Origin: Akkermansiaceae bacterium
Lineage (GTDB): Bacteria; Verrucomicrobiota; Verrucomicrobiia; Verrucomicrobiales; Akkermansiaceae
DNA: 64,000 nucleotides
Direction of reading: 5' to 3'
Assembly (NCBI GenBank): GCA_905182405.1
Contig: CAJJBQ010000001.1
Span: forward strand, 1,364,001-1,428,000
The notes under the pieces were generated by a model. That model was given only the letters and a program-made list of their open reading frames with translations. It was not told where the DNA came from and did no database searches. Below are positions 17,580-25,550 of the stretch, in pieces; position 1 is the first letter of the stretch, and each line of letters starts with the position of its first letter. The position numbers and the translations under genes are program-made.

Positions 17580-18188
17580 TCAGAGCTTTGCGTAGGGAAG
17601 ACGGGCGATTTGGGTGATGGAGAAGTAGGTGTCGAGGGCGGTGGAGGCGACGGAGTGGTTTTCGGCGAGATTGATGCTTCCGTCTTCTGCGAGGGAGTCA
17701 TCCGGGATGTCGATGAGGGTGACGCGGCCGACGATGAGTTTGGTGCCATTGGTAGGGATGTCGATGAGGTCTTCGAGTTCGAGGGCGTAGCGGATTGGGC
17801 ACTCTTTCACGAAGGGAGCGTGGATGCCGTCGAGGGTATGTTCGGTGAGGCCGGTGGTGGCGAACTCTGAGGTGTCATTGGGGTAGCGGGCGGCGCATTG
17901 GTGGGCCTGCGGGTAGGTCGATCGGGTGACTTGGTTAATGGTCCACGATTTGGTGTCGATGATGTTTCGGAGGGTGTGGCGATCGACGGTGACGGGCCGG
18001 GTGACCATACCGATGAGGAGGGGGGAGGAGCCGAGGTGGGTGACGCTGGAAAAAGGGGCGAGGTTGGCTCGGTCATCGGTTCCGCGGGTGCCAACGAGGC
18101 AGACGGGCTTGGGTCCCGGTAGGGTGGTGGCGAGCTGGACGCGGGCGAGCTTTTCGAGGGCGTCGAAGTCTGAGGTGGTGATGATCAT
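17580..18188 (-). CDS. flavin reductase-like FMN-binding split-barrel protein
   Basis: 202 residues of the flavin-reductase-like fold. The pattern seen is PVCLVGTRGTDDRANLAPFS (FMN-phosphate region), SPLLIGMVTRP and DTKSWTINQVTRS. Relatives reduce FMN for a partner monooxygenase or bind flavin for unknown oxidoreductions. No monooxygenase is nearby, so the partner is unknown. It probably shares a transcript with the DUF1080 gene downstream. Confidence 0.8.
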   Translation of the reverse strand: MIITTSDFDALEKLARVQLATTLPGPKPVCLVGTRGTDDRANLAPFSSVTHLGSSPLLIGMVTRPVTVDRHTLRNIIDTKSWTINQVTRSTYPQAHQCAARYPNDTSEFATTGLTEHTLDGIHAPFVKECPIRYALELEDLIDIPTNGTKLIVGRVTLIDIPDDSLAEDGSINLAENHSVASTALDTYFSITQIARLPYAKL

Positions 18189-18202
18189 AGGGGTAAGGTC
18201 AT

Positions 18203-18391
18203 TCTAGAACCAAGGAAATGCAACTCTGCGAGTAACTCTACTTTTTTCAGAGATTCACTGATCACCTCAACGATACTTTTAAGTTAGATAGTCGACACTG
18301 TCTTCTTCCCCATTCTGTCTTAAGAATCACATGGAAGTGAAGTGGAAGTCGAGCTGTGTTTATTTCGGCTGATGTCATAACTTCAACCGGC
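18203..18391. other. AT-rich spacer before the IS30 remnant
   Basis: No coding signal on either strand. It is more AT-rich than its surroundings and probably contains the promoter for the minus-strand gene at 18188. Confidence 0.4.
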
Positions 18392-18702
18392 GGTTTCAAC
18401 CCGGAAGTGCGCGAGTCAGTTGCTGAGGAAAATCTCCATTAGGAGTTTTGGTGTCGAGGCATTTCCGGGCGCGCCGATTGAGTTTTGATACCACTTCCGT
18501 AATTTGATCATGGCCGTTTTAATTGCAGTCGGTTTTCTTCGGGGAAAATTAACGAACTAGGCCGTTGGTGTTTTCGTTGAGACCCCGTTCCCATGAGCTG
18601 TAAGGATGCGCGTAGTAGGATTGGCAGTTCAAGATCTCATCAATAGTGGCGTGAGCGGAAAGCTCTTTTCCATTATCGAAAGTGAGGGCGTAGAGCTTGT
18701 CA
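18392..18702 (-). pseudogene. IS30-family transposase, 3' remnant with right terminal repeat
   Basis: Read on the minus strand from 18702, the sequence gives LTFDNGKELSAHATIDEIL, then SYYAHPYSSWERGLNENTNG, the DDE core of IS30 transposases including the catalytic Glu region (WERGLNENTNG). It then hits TAA near 18551. The C-terminus continues in another frame (PKKTDCN, then ITEVVSKLNRRARKCLDTKTP) with a further stop. The end at 18392-18410 (ggtttcaacccggaagtgc on plus) matches 16 of 19 bases of the end of the second IS30 remnant near 54.7 kb and is probably its terminal inverted repeat. The 5' two thirds of the gene are absent. Inactive. Confidence 0.9.
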
Positions 18703-18718
18703 CAATATTGTGACAAGC
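18695..18718. repeat. 24-bp perfect palindrome at the broken end of the IS30 remnant
   Basis: gcttgtcacaat followed directly by its exact reverse complement. The left half continues the transposase reading frame, so the right half looks like an inverted copy made when the element was truncated. It could also act as an operator or a binding site. Confidence 0.9.
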
Positions 18719-18798
18719 CTGATCATAATCGCCATGGAAACGTCTACAGCAGATCGACTTGGAGCTTCTACAATAATCGTAAAACCGGCTCCTTTGGA

Positions 18799-19395
18799 TT
18801 ACCCCTTTTTAAAAACAGCTAAGTGTTTGTCGACGGATTTTCCGGGGGCGTCGATGAGGGTTCTTGAATTTGGATTGACGATGGAGCCGACTTGGATGGC
18901 TCCGAGTTGTTCGAGGGCTTTGCTGGCCAGCGCGTGCTCCTTGTTGAAGTAGGAGGTGATGACGAGGAGGCCTTCTTCGTTGAGGCGCTCGAGGGCTTGG
19001 TCGAAGATTGCGGTCCAGACGGGTTTGTCGTTCCAGTAGTTTTGGTGACGTAAGAAGGCGATGTCGGGGGTTCCGACTTCTTGTAGGTCGAGGAGGCGGT
19101 CGCCGCGATGGACGATGAAGTCGGAGCTCGTTTTTTCTTCGAGTTCCTTTTTCCAGCGGGAGTTGGCTTGGCCGATTTCGGGGGCGCGGATATCGAGCCC
19201 CTGGATGTGGGCAGATTTTGATTTTTCAGCGAGGACCTTGGCGAGGACGCCGGTTTCATCGGCCCGGCCGCAGGCGAGGTTGAGAAGGCTGAGGTGGTCT
19301 TTGGTCTCCAGATGGGGATCGATGAGATCACGGAGGTTCTTTTCCAGCTTTGCGAGGTCGCTTTGGAGGAGTTCGTGGAAGGGAGTGTGGGCCAC
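18799..19395 (-). CDS. class I SAM-dependent methyltransferase-like protein
   Basis: 198 residues. The SAM-binding motif I is LLNLACGRADETG (about 38-50), followed by an acidic motif II in IQGLDIRAPEI, and later VGTPDIAFLRHQNYW and EGLLVITSYFNKEH. This is a compact class I methyltransferase fold without added domains. The substrate is not recognisable. The gene stands alone between the IS30 remnant and hemB, and its last bases lie about 80 bases from the palindrome. Confidence 0.72.
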   Translation of the reverse strand: MAHTPFHELLQSDLAKLEKNLRDLIDPHLETKDHLSLLNLACGRADETGVLAKVLAEKSKSAHIQGLDIRAPEIGQANSRWKKELEEKTSSDFIVHRGDRLLDLQEVGTPDIAFLRHQNYWNDKPVWTAIFDQALERLNEEGLLVITSYFNKEHALASKALEQLGAIQVGSIVNPNSRTLIDAPGKSVDKHLAVFKKG

Positions 19396-19634
19396 GGGGA
19401 CGAGGGTAGATGAACTCTGAGATTTGAACAGTGAGATTTGAGAGGCTTGGTTGTGGAGGTTGATCCGCCAATTACGCAGAGGGACGCAGATTGGTTGAGG
19501 AGGCGCTGAGTCACCGAGGTTTTTGGGAATTTAGTTCGGGGAAGTTTCAGGCGGAACCGCGGGCATTTGACTTGGATGAGGAGAATTGAAATTTAAGATT
19601 TCAGATTTGAGCACGAAAGGTGAGACTCTAGGCC

Positions 19635-20606
19635 GTGGACCTTCCGATCAGACCTCGTCGTAATCGTAAATCAGCTGGAGTGCGTGCTTTGGTGCGTGAA
19701 ACTTTGCTTTCGCCTGGAGATTTTATTCTACCGCTTTTTCTTCATGATGGGGCGGAGGATGAGCTGATTGAGTCGATGCCGGGATGCAAGCGCTGGTCGC
19801 TTGAGGGCTTGGTAAAAGAAGCGGGGGAGGCACTTGCCTTGGGAGTTCCCGGGGTGGTAATCTTCCCGAAGATTGAGGCTTCTTTAAAAACGGGGGGTGC
19901 GGAAGAATGCTTCAATCCAAATGGGTTGATCCATCGTGCGATCAAGGCGTTGAAGGCGGCGCATCCTGAGCTGGTGGTGATGAGTGATGTGGCGCTCGAT
20001 CCTTACAATGCGGATGGGCATGATGGATTGGTGGTTGATGGGGAGATTATGAATGATGAGACGGTGCGCGTCTTATGTCATCAGGCGGTGAGTCATGCGG
20101 AAGCGGGAGCGGATATCGTTTCTCCGAGTGATATGATGGATGGCCGCGTGGGCGAGCTTCGGGAAGCGCTCGATGAGCACGGGCATGAAAACGTTTCGAT
20201 CTGCAGCTACACCGCAAAATATGCTTCGGCTTACTATGGCCCGTTTAGGGGGGCTCTTGGGTCGGCGCCTAAAGCGGGAGATAAAAAGACTTACCAAATG
20301 GACCCGGCGAATCGTCGTGAGGCAGTAAGGGAGCTTCTTCTCGATGAGGAAGAGGGTGCGGATATTGTCATGGTGAAGCCTGCGGGGCCTTATTTGGACA
20401 TCATTTCCGAACTCCGGAAGCACACTGCGCTGCCGGTGGCTGCATATCAAGTGAGTGGCGAATATCTCATGATCAAGAGCGCCTCGAAGGCTGGCTGGAT
20501 TGATGAGGAAAAGGTGATGATGGAGAGTCTCATCGGGATTAAACGGGCTGGAGCTGATATTATTTTAACTTACTTTGCGAAAGAGGCCGCGTGGCTCTTG
20601 AGGTAA
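19635..20606 (+). CDS. hemB: delta-aminolevulinic acid dehydratase (porphobilinogen synthase)
   Basis: Condenses two 5-aminolevulinate molecules to porphobilinogen in tetrapyrrole synthesis. The two Schiff-base lysines are K195 (SYTAKYASAYYGPF) and K248 (IVMVKPAGPYLD). The metal loop reads SDVALDPYNADGHDG: it has no cysteine, so this is the Asp-rich, magnesium-dependent type (as in Pseudomonas) rather than the three-cysteine zinc type. 323 residues, normal length; the start is GTG at 19635. The MoxR operon begins 47 bases downstream on the same strand. Confidence 0.95.
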   Translation: MDLPIRPRRNRKSAGVRALVRETLLSPGDFILPLFLHDGAEDELIESMPGCKRWSLEGLVKEAGEALALGVPGVVIFPKIEASLKTGGAEECFNPNGLIHRAIKALKAAHPELVVMSDVALDPYNADGHDGLVVDGEIMNDETVRVLCHQAVSHAEAGADIVSPSDMMDGRVGELREALDEHGHENVSICSYTAKYASAYYGPFRGALGSAPKAGDKKTYQMDPANRREAVRELLLDEEEGADIVMVKPAGPYLDIISELRKHTALPVAAYQVSGEYLMIKSASKAGWIDEEKVMMESLIGIKRAGADIILTYFAKEAAWLLR

Positions 20607-20653
20607 GAAAAGTTTTCGGAAGAGGGAGGATAGAATCTACGTAAAAAAACCGA

Positions 20654-21661
20654 ATGAGTGACGATAAAGCGGCGGTCGAGAAACTGCACCAGAGCTACAA
20701 GCGGATGAAGGAGGAGCTCGCCCAGGTGATTGTGGGGCAGGATCAGGTGGTGGAGCAGGTCTTGATGGCGATGTTTTGTCGGGGCCACGCGCTGCTGGTG
20801 GGAGTTCCGGGATTGGCCAAGACGCTCTTGGTTTCATCGGTTTCAGAAGCGCTTCATCTGAAGTATAAGCGGGTTCAGTTCACTCCCGACCTCATGCCGT
20901 CTGATATTACCGGGACGGATGTTCTCGAGGTGGATCCCGAAACCGGACACCGTGGGTTTCGTTTTGTGGAAGGCCCGCTTTTCGGAAACATGGTGCTAGC
21001 CGACGAGATCAACCGGACTCCTCCAAAGACTCAGGCCGCATTGCTTGAGGCGATGCAGGAGCATCAGGTCACGGTGGGGGAACGTACTTTGAAATTACCG
21101 GAGCCTTTCTTTGTTTTGGCAACGCAGAACCCGATTGAGCAGGAAGGAACTTACCCTTTGCCGGAAGCTCAGCTCGACCGCTTTCTGTTCAGCATCATTC
21201 TGGACTATCCCAGTGCGGATGAAGAACGGGAAATTATTCGGCGGGTGACCAATCCGATCGTGGCGAAGATTTCGGCGCTGATGACGGGTGAGGAGATTCT
21301 GGCTCTGCAAGAAGTGGTGAAGCGAGTACCCGTGGGCGACCACGTGATCGACTTCGCGGCCAAGCTCACTCGGGCGACCCGCCCCGGCACTGACGAAGCG
21401 CCCGACTTTGTGAAGGAAATGGTGGGCTGGGGAGCTGGCCCCCGCGCGGGCATTGCGCTTATTTCTGCTGCCAAAGCCTACGCTGTTTTAAAAGGACGGA
21501 TGCATGCGACCACGGGAGACGTGGCGGCAGTTGCTTATCCGGTTCTTCGACATCGTGTTCTTACGACCTTCAACGCGGAGGCCGCCGGGGTGAAAAGCGA
21601 TGATATTATCCGCCGTCTTCTCGAAGAGATCAGTGCGGGTGAGGACGATATTCAAATATAG
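20654..21661 (+). CDS. MoxR-family AAA+ ATPase (first locus)
   Basis: 335 residues. Walker A is GVPGLAKTLL, with the MoxR-typical LxKT form. VQFTPDLMPSDITGTDV follows, Walker B is MVLADEINRTPPKTQAALLEAM, sensor 1 is FVLATQNPIEQEGTYPLPEAQLDRF, and the C-terminal lid domain is complete. MoxR ATPases act as chaperones that help assemble or activate VWA-containing complexes. This is the first gene of a co-directional set MoxR-DUF58-BatA-VWA, with gaps of 17 and 83 bases and then a 4-base overlap, so the ATPase very likely acts on the downstream VWA proteins. Confidence 0.93.
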   Translation: MSDDKAAVEKLHQSYKRMKEELAQVIVGQDQVVEQVLMAMFCRGHALLVGVPGLAKTLLVSSVSEALHLKYKRVQFTPDLMPSDITGTDVLEVDPETGHRGFRFVEGPLFGNMVLADEINRTPPKTQAALLEAMQEHQVTVGERTLKLPEPFFVLATQNPIEQEGTYPLPEAQLDRFLFSIILDYPSADEEREIIRRVTNPIVAKISALMTGEEILALQEVVKRVPVGDHVIDFAAKLTRATRPGTDEAPDFVKEMVGWGAGPRAGIALISAAKAYAVLKGRMHATTGDVAAVAYPVLRHRVLTTFNAEAAGVKSDDIIRRLLEEISAGEDDIQI

Positions 21662-21678
21662 TCTCTTCGATAACGATC

Positions 21679-22611
21679 ATGAGCGAAGGGAGCCAAGTTG
21701 ACGAACGGCTGAAAATGCCGGAGTGCATGCGCTTGCTCACTCCCGAAGTGATGGCGGTAATGAAGCGGCTTGAGTGGCTCGCGCGTCGTCGGATGCAGGG
21801 CACACTTTCAGGTCGGCACACGAGCCCGGACAAGGGCGTCTCGGTTGAGTTTGCCGAGCACCGTGAATACACGCCGGGCGACGACACCAAGAATCTTGAT
21901 TGGCGGGTGATGGCGAAAAGCGACCGCAATGTCGTGAAGCAGTTTATTCAGGAGACGAATCTCCGGGCGACGATCGTGCTGGATGTCTCGGGGTCGATGA
22001 GCTTCAAAGGGGAGCACTCGGATAAATCGAAATTTGAATACGGAAGTGAGCTTGCTGCAGCGCTCGCTTATCTATTTGTGAAACAGGGTGATGCGGCAGG
22101 CTTGGTCACCTTTGATCACGAGATTCGCCATTTGATGCGTGCCGAGAGTCGGCCGAGTCAGGTGCGGCGCATTTGTGAAATTCTTTATCAAAGTGAGCCG
22201 GGTGAGGAGACCGGAGTGGGGGAGGTGCTTCACGAAGTGGCCGAGAGGATTCCGACGCGCGGCTTGGTGATTCTTATTAGTGACCTTTTCGACGAGCCGC
22301 AAAAAATCGTGGAGTCACTTCATCACTTTAACTTTCGTCAGCACGATCTCGTCGTTTTCCATCTACTCGCGGAAGAAGAGCTAAGCTTCCCGTTCCAAAA
22401 ATTTCAACGCTTCAAGGATCTCGAAGGAGTCGAGAAAATGCTACGCATCGATCCGCAGGCCGTGCGGGCCGCCTATCTCGATAAACTACGAGAATTCATC
22501 GCCTCGATTGAAGCCGTTTGTGGGAACATTCGCGCTGACTACGTGCCCGTGACCACGGAAATCGCGCTTCCGGAAACCCTTACGCGCTATCTAGGTTCAC
22601 GAAAACCTTAG
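21679..22611 (+). CDS. DUF58 protein (first locus)
   Basis: 310 residues. The DUF58 hallmark is FAEHREYTPGDDTKNLDWRV at about 55-75, followed by a VWA-like core (ATIVLDVSGSMSFKG, a DxSxS MIDAS motif). DUF58 proteins always travel with MoxR ATPases and are thought to be part of the complex that MoxR remodels. This member has no membrane segment, unlike the second-locus DUF58 protein at 34604. Spaced 17 bases from moxR. Confidence 0.92.
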   Translation: MSEGSQVDERLKMPECMRLLTPEVMAVMKRLEWLARRRMQGTLSGRHTSPDKGVSVEFAEHREYTPGDDTKNLDWRVMAKSDRNVVKQFIQETNLRATIVLDVSGSMSFKGEHSDKSKFEYGSELAAALAYLFVKQGDAAGLVTFDHEIRHLMRAESRPSQVRRICEILYQSEPGEETGVGEVLHEVAERIPTRGLVILISDLFDEPQKIVESLHHFNFRQHDLVVFHLLAEEELSFPFQKFQRFKDLEGVEKMLRIDPQAVRAAYLDKLREFIASIEAVCGNIRADYVPVTTEIALPETLTRYLGSRKP

Positions 22612-22694
22612 TGCTCTGAATCCCTTAAAATGATGAATATCCCCTTGCCATTTCCCGTGCTAGCTTCGTCGTCGGCCTCTTTGAGAATCTAGCT

Positions 22695-25550
22695 ATGCTT
22701 TTTTTAAATCCATGGCTTTTGATCGGTCTTGCCGGGGTGTTGATCCCGGTAATTATCCATCTTATCCGGAGCCAAGCAGCCAAGCCTTACGACTGGGGTG
22801 CAATGCGTTTTCTCTTCGATACGGTAGCGATACGACGGAAGCGCATGGAGTGGGAAGATTTTCTTCTCATGATCACGCGCTGTTTGTTGGTGGCTCTGAT
22901 CGCGCTGGCGTTGGCTCGGCCCTTTTCGCCGCCGGATTCTCAGGTTCCTTGGCTTGTCGTTTTGCCCTTGGCGCTTCTGGGAGTGGCGTCTTTCGGCGGA
23001 TCTTTTGTGCTTTCGTCGTTAAAGCAACGCTGGCTTATGCGAATCGCAGGGGCGCTTCTTCTCCTCGCGGCGGTGGGGTCGGTGTGGTTCGAGAGGCAAC
23101 TTAATCTGCGTCGTTTTCAAACAAGCGAACGTCGGGATGTTGCGCTCGTGATCGATGGCTCGACTTCGATGTCACTCGACTCATCGGGGATGACGGCTTT
23201 TGATCGCTCGCTGGCCGAAGCGCGCAATTTTGTGAAAGAGGCTCCGCGTGGTACGGCATTCTCGGTCGTGCTAGGGGGGCCTGCACCGGAGCTTCTTACG
23301 GCGACACCTTTGACTCATCGGGCGGACGTTCTGGAAGTTCTTGAAGCACTCAAGCCTGTGGGCGGACCTTTCCGCGCTCATGAGGCTTTGGGGATGGCGA
23401 CCTTGAGTCTGGCGGAAGGAAATGGGGCTTCCAAAGACCTCGTTGTTTTCACCGATTCCCAACGTCTTGGCTGGCGTTTGGAGAGCCCTGCCGCTTGGGA
23501 GAACTTGGGTGATGCTTGGGAGGGTTTTACGTCCAAGCCTCGTCTTCTTCTCCGAAACCTGCCTCCGCCGGAGCGGCTCCGAAATGTTTCACTCACCCGG
23601 GTGGAGACCTCTCGTAAAGTTGTGGGAATGGATCGCGAGGTCATTCTTCGCATCCCGGTTGAAAACACCGGCACCGAAGTGGTCACTCCAGGCCTTCTTC
23701 AGCTGAAGATCGATGACGAAGTTCTTGGTGAAAAAGGAGTGGGCCAACTTCTCCCTGGCGAAGAGCAGGTGGTTGAGTTTCGCTACCGCTTCCGTTCGGT
23801 TGGGCCAAGGGTAGTGACTGCTCGCCTTGAAGCGCTCGATGATCTCCCTGGCGACGATCAAGTGGAGTGGGTGATCTGGGTGAAGAAATCGCTCCCCGTG
23901 ATTCTTGTGGAAGGAAATCCCACTGGAGAATTTTTCGATCGAGCTGCTTCGTATCTTGGGCTCGCGCTCGTTCCCAGTTCTGAAGCGGGAGATGATTGGT
24001 TCATTGATCCTCAGGTCGTCGATGCCTCCCGTGTCGCGACTTTAGATCTCGATGATGCCGCGGTAGTGGTGCTCGCTGATGTGCCGCGACTTCCTTCCGG
24101 AGCAGCTTCCAAGATATCTGATTTCGTCCTGAAAGGGGGAGGGCTGTGGGTGCTTTCGGGTCCCAAAGGTGATACCGGTTTTTACAATCAGTGGCGTGGT
24201 GGTGATGGTTCTGTTCTTCCGATGCAACTTGGAGAGATGGCGGTTCCTGAAAATGGAATTCACGCGGCACCTGGCAGCTTTGATCATCCAGCTCTTCGTC
24301 TTTTTAAGGGAGGTTCAGGCGATGATCTCAGCGAAGGGCTTCTGGAATCTTATCGCAACACGAGTGAACTCGTGAAGGGAGGAAAAGTGGCTGCGACCTT
24401 TGAGAACGGTGATCCGTTTTTGGCGTCCAGGGACTACGGGCGCGGACGCGTCATGCTGACAACCTGCGGATTCGATGCGCGCATGGGGAATCTTCAGGTA
24501 CGACCGAGCTTTGTTCCCTTAGTGCATGAAATTACGACCTGGTTGGCGGGCGGGCAGGGAATCGATCTGAATGTTGCTGCAAGCTGGAGTCCAACCTTGG
24601 CTGTTCCTGGTGGAGGGGGATTACGAGCTCGATATTTCAGCGGGAGATCCTCTCAAGAAAAGCTATTTATGGATCGAGTTGATCCGGTGATTGATTTCAA
24701 TTGGGCCAATAAGTCGATTGGACGGGGGATGCCTGGGGACGAGTTTCGCATTCAGTGGACCGGGGGGCTCATGCCGCCGGTTTCCGGAGATTATACCTTT
24801 TCGGTAACGGTGGATGATAAGTTTACGCTCAAGTTCGATGGTGATGAAGTTTTGGAAGTATCGGGGGGGCAAAAGACTTCGTCAAAGGTGAAGCTCGAAG
24901 TCGGCAAACTAGTTCGGGTGGAGGCAGATTTTGTCGAAACTTGGGGGGATGCTTTTATCACGCTCAAGTGGACGCGCCCTGATGGGGTCACTGAGGTCGT
25001 TCCGGCTTCGGTTCTTATTCCGCTGACGGGTGATGGTGATGAATCCGTCCTGGCAGAGAGCGAAGCGACTGATCCCCGAGGTGAAAAGCGCACGGTGAAA
25101 GCGGTCCAGGGACGTCGGGGTCGCCTCCTTGAAGTCACTGGTTCAGCCCTTCCGGGCGAGTATCGGGTGGAAGTTCCTGCTGCACTTACTTCCGCTTTAG
25201 AGGGACAAAAGATGATCCCACTCGTGGTGAAGCGGGAGCCTGAAGAAAGTCGCTTTGAGGTCTTCAATGATGATGACCGTTCCTTAATTCAGAAGGAGAT
25301 CGATCTCATCGAAGTCTCGTCAGTGGACAATATTCTCGCGGTGCTTCGAGGCGAGGGTTTTGGTCGGGAGATCTGGAAGATTCTCGCTCTTGCCGCGGTG
25401 GCGCTCTTTTTAATCGAAGGGCTGCTGGCGCGCTGGGTATCCAAGTCGCGCAGGGCCGGAGAAGATGTGCGCGTTGATTTTGAAAAACACGGAGAAGCCT
25501 CCTCGGAATTTGTGGATGCGTTGAGTCGTGTGAAAGGAGGTTCGAAGTGA
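22695..25550 (+). CDS. BatA-like membrane VWA protein with inserted PA14 domain
   Basis: 951 residues. The N-terminus is the BatA module (MLFLNPWLLIGLAGVLIPVIIHL, then YDWGAMRFL) with about three membrane segments up to residue 135. A VWA domain starts near 150 (ALVIDGSTSMSLD: D154, S156, S158 of the MIDAS). Beta-sandwich sequence and a glutamine-amidotransferase-like section follow. Residues about 640-780 read as a PA14 domain (ARYFSGRSSQEKLFMDRVDP, SGDYTFSVTVDDKFTLKFDG). A C-terminal membrane segment (ILALAAVALFLIEGLLARWV) ends it. PA14 domains bind carbohydrate or are structural; in BatA proteins it is unusual and suggests that the complex reaches a glycan. Overlaps the next gene by 4 bases (GTGA). 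Confidence 0.85.
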   Translation: MLFLNPWLLIGLAGVLIPVIIHLIRSQAAKPYDWGAMRFLFDTVAIRRKRMEWEDFLLMITRCLLVALIALALARPFSPPDSQVPWLVVLPLALLGVASFGGSFVLSSLKQRWLMRIAGALLLLAAVGSVWFERQLNLRRFQTSERRDVALVIDGSTSMSLDSSGMTAFDRSLAEARNFVKEAPRGTAFSVVLGGPAPELLTATPLTHRADVLEVLEALKPVGGPFRAHEALGMATLSLAEGNGASKDLVVFTDSQRLGWRLESPAAWENLGDAWEGFTSKPRLLLRNLPPPERLRNVSLTRVETSRKVVGMDREVILRIPVENTGTEVVTPGLLQLKIDDEVLGEKGVGQLLPGEEQVVEFRYRFRSVGPRVVTARLEALDDLPGDDQVEWVIWVKKSLPVILVEGNPTGEFFDRAASYLGLALVPSSEAGDDWFIDPQVVDASRVATLDLDDAAVVVLADVPRLPSGAASKISDFVLKGGGLWVLSGPKGDTGFYNQWRGGDGSVLPMQLGEMAVPENGIHAAPGSFDHPALRLFKGGSGDDLSEGLLESYRNTSELVKGGKVAATFENGDPFLASRDYGRGRVMLTTCGFDARMGNLQVRPSFVPLVHEITTWLAGGQGIDLNVAASWSPTLAVPGGGGLRARYFSGRSSQEKLFMDRVDPVIDFNWANKSIGRGMPGDEFRIQWTGGLMPPVSGDYTFSVTVDDKFTLKFDGDEVLEVSGGQKTSSKVKLEVGKLVRVEADFVETWGDAFITLKWTRPDGVTEVVPASVLIPLTGDGDESVLAESEATDPRGEKRTVKAVQGRRGRLLEVTGSALPGEYRVEVPAALTSALEGQKMIPLVVKREPEESRFEVFNDDDRSLIQKEIDLIEVSSVDNILAVLRGEGFGREIWKILALAAVALFLIEGLLARWVSKSRRAGEDVRVDFEKHGEASSEFVDALSRVKGGSK

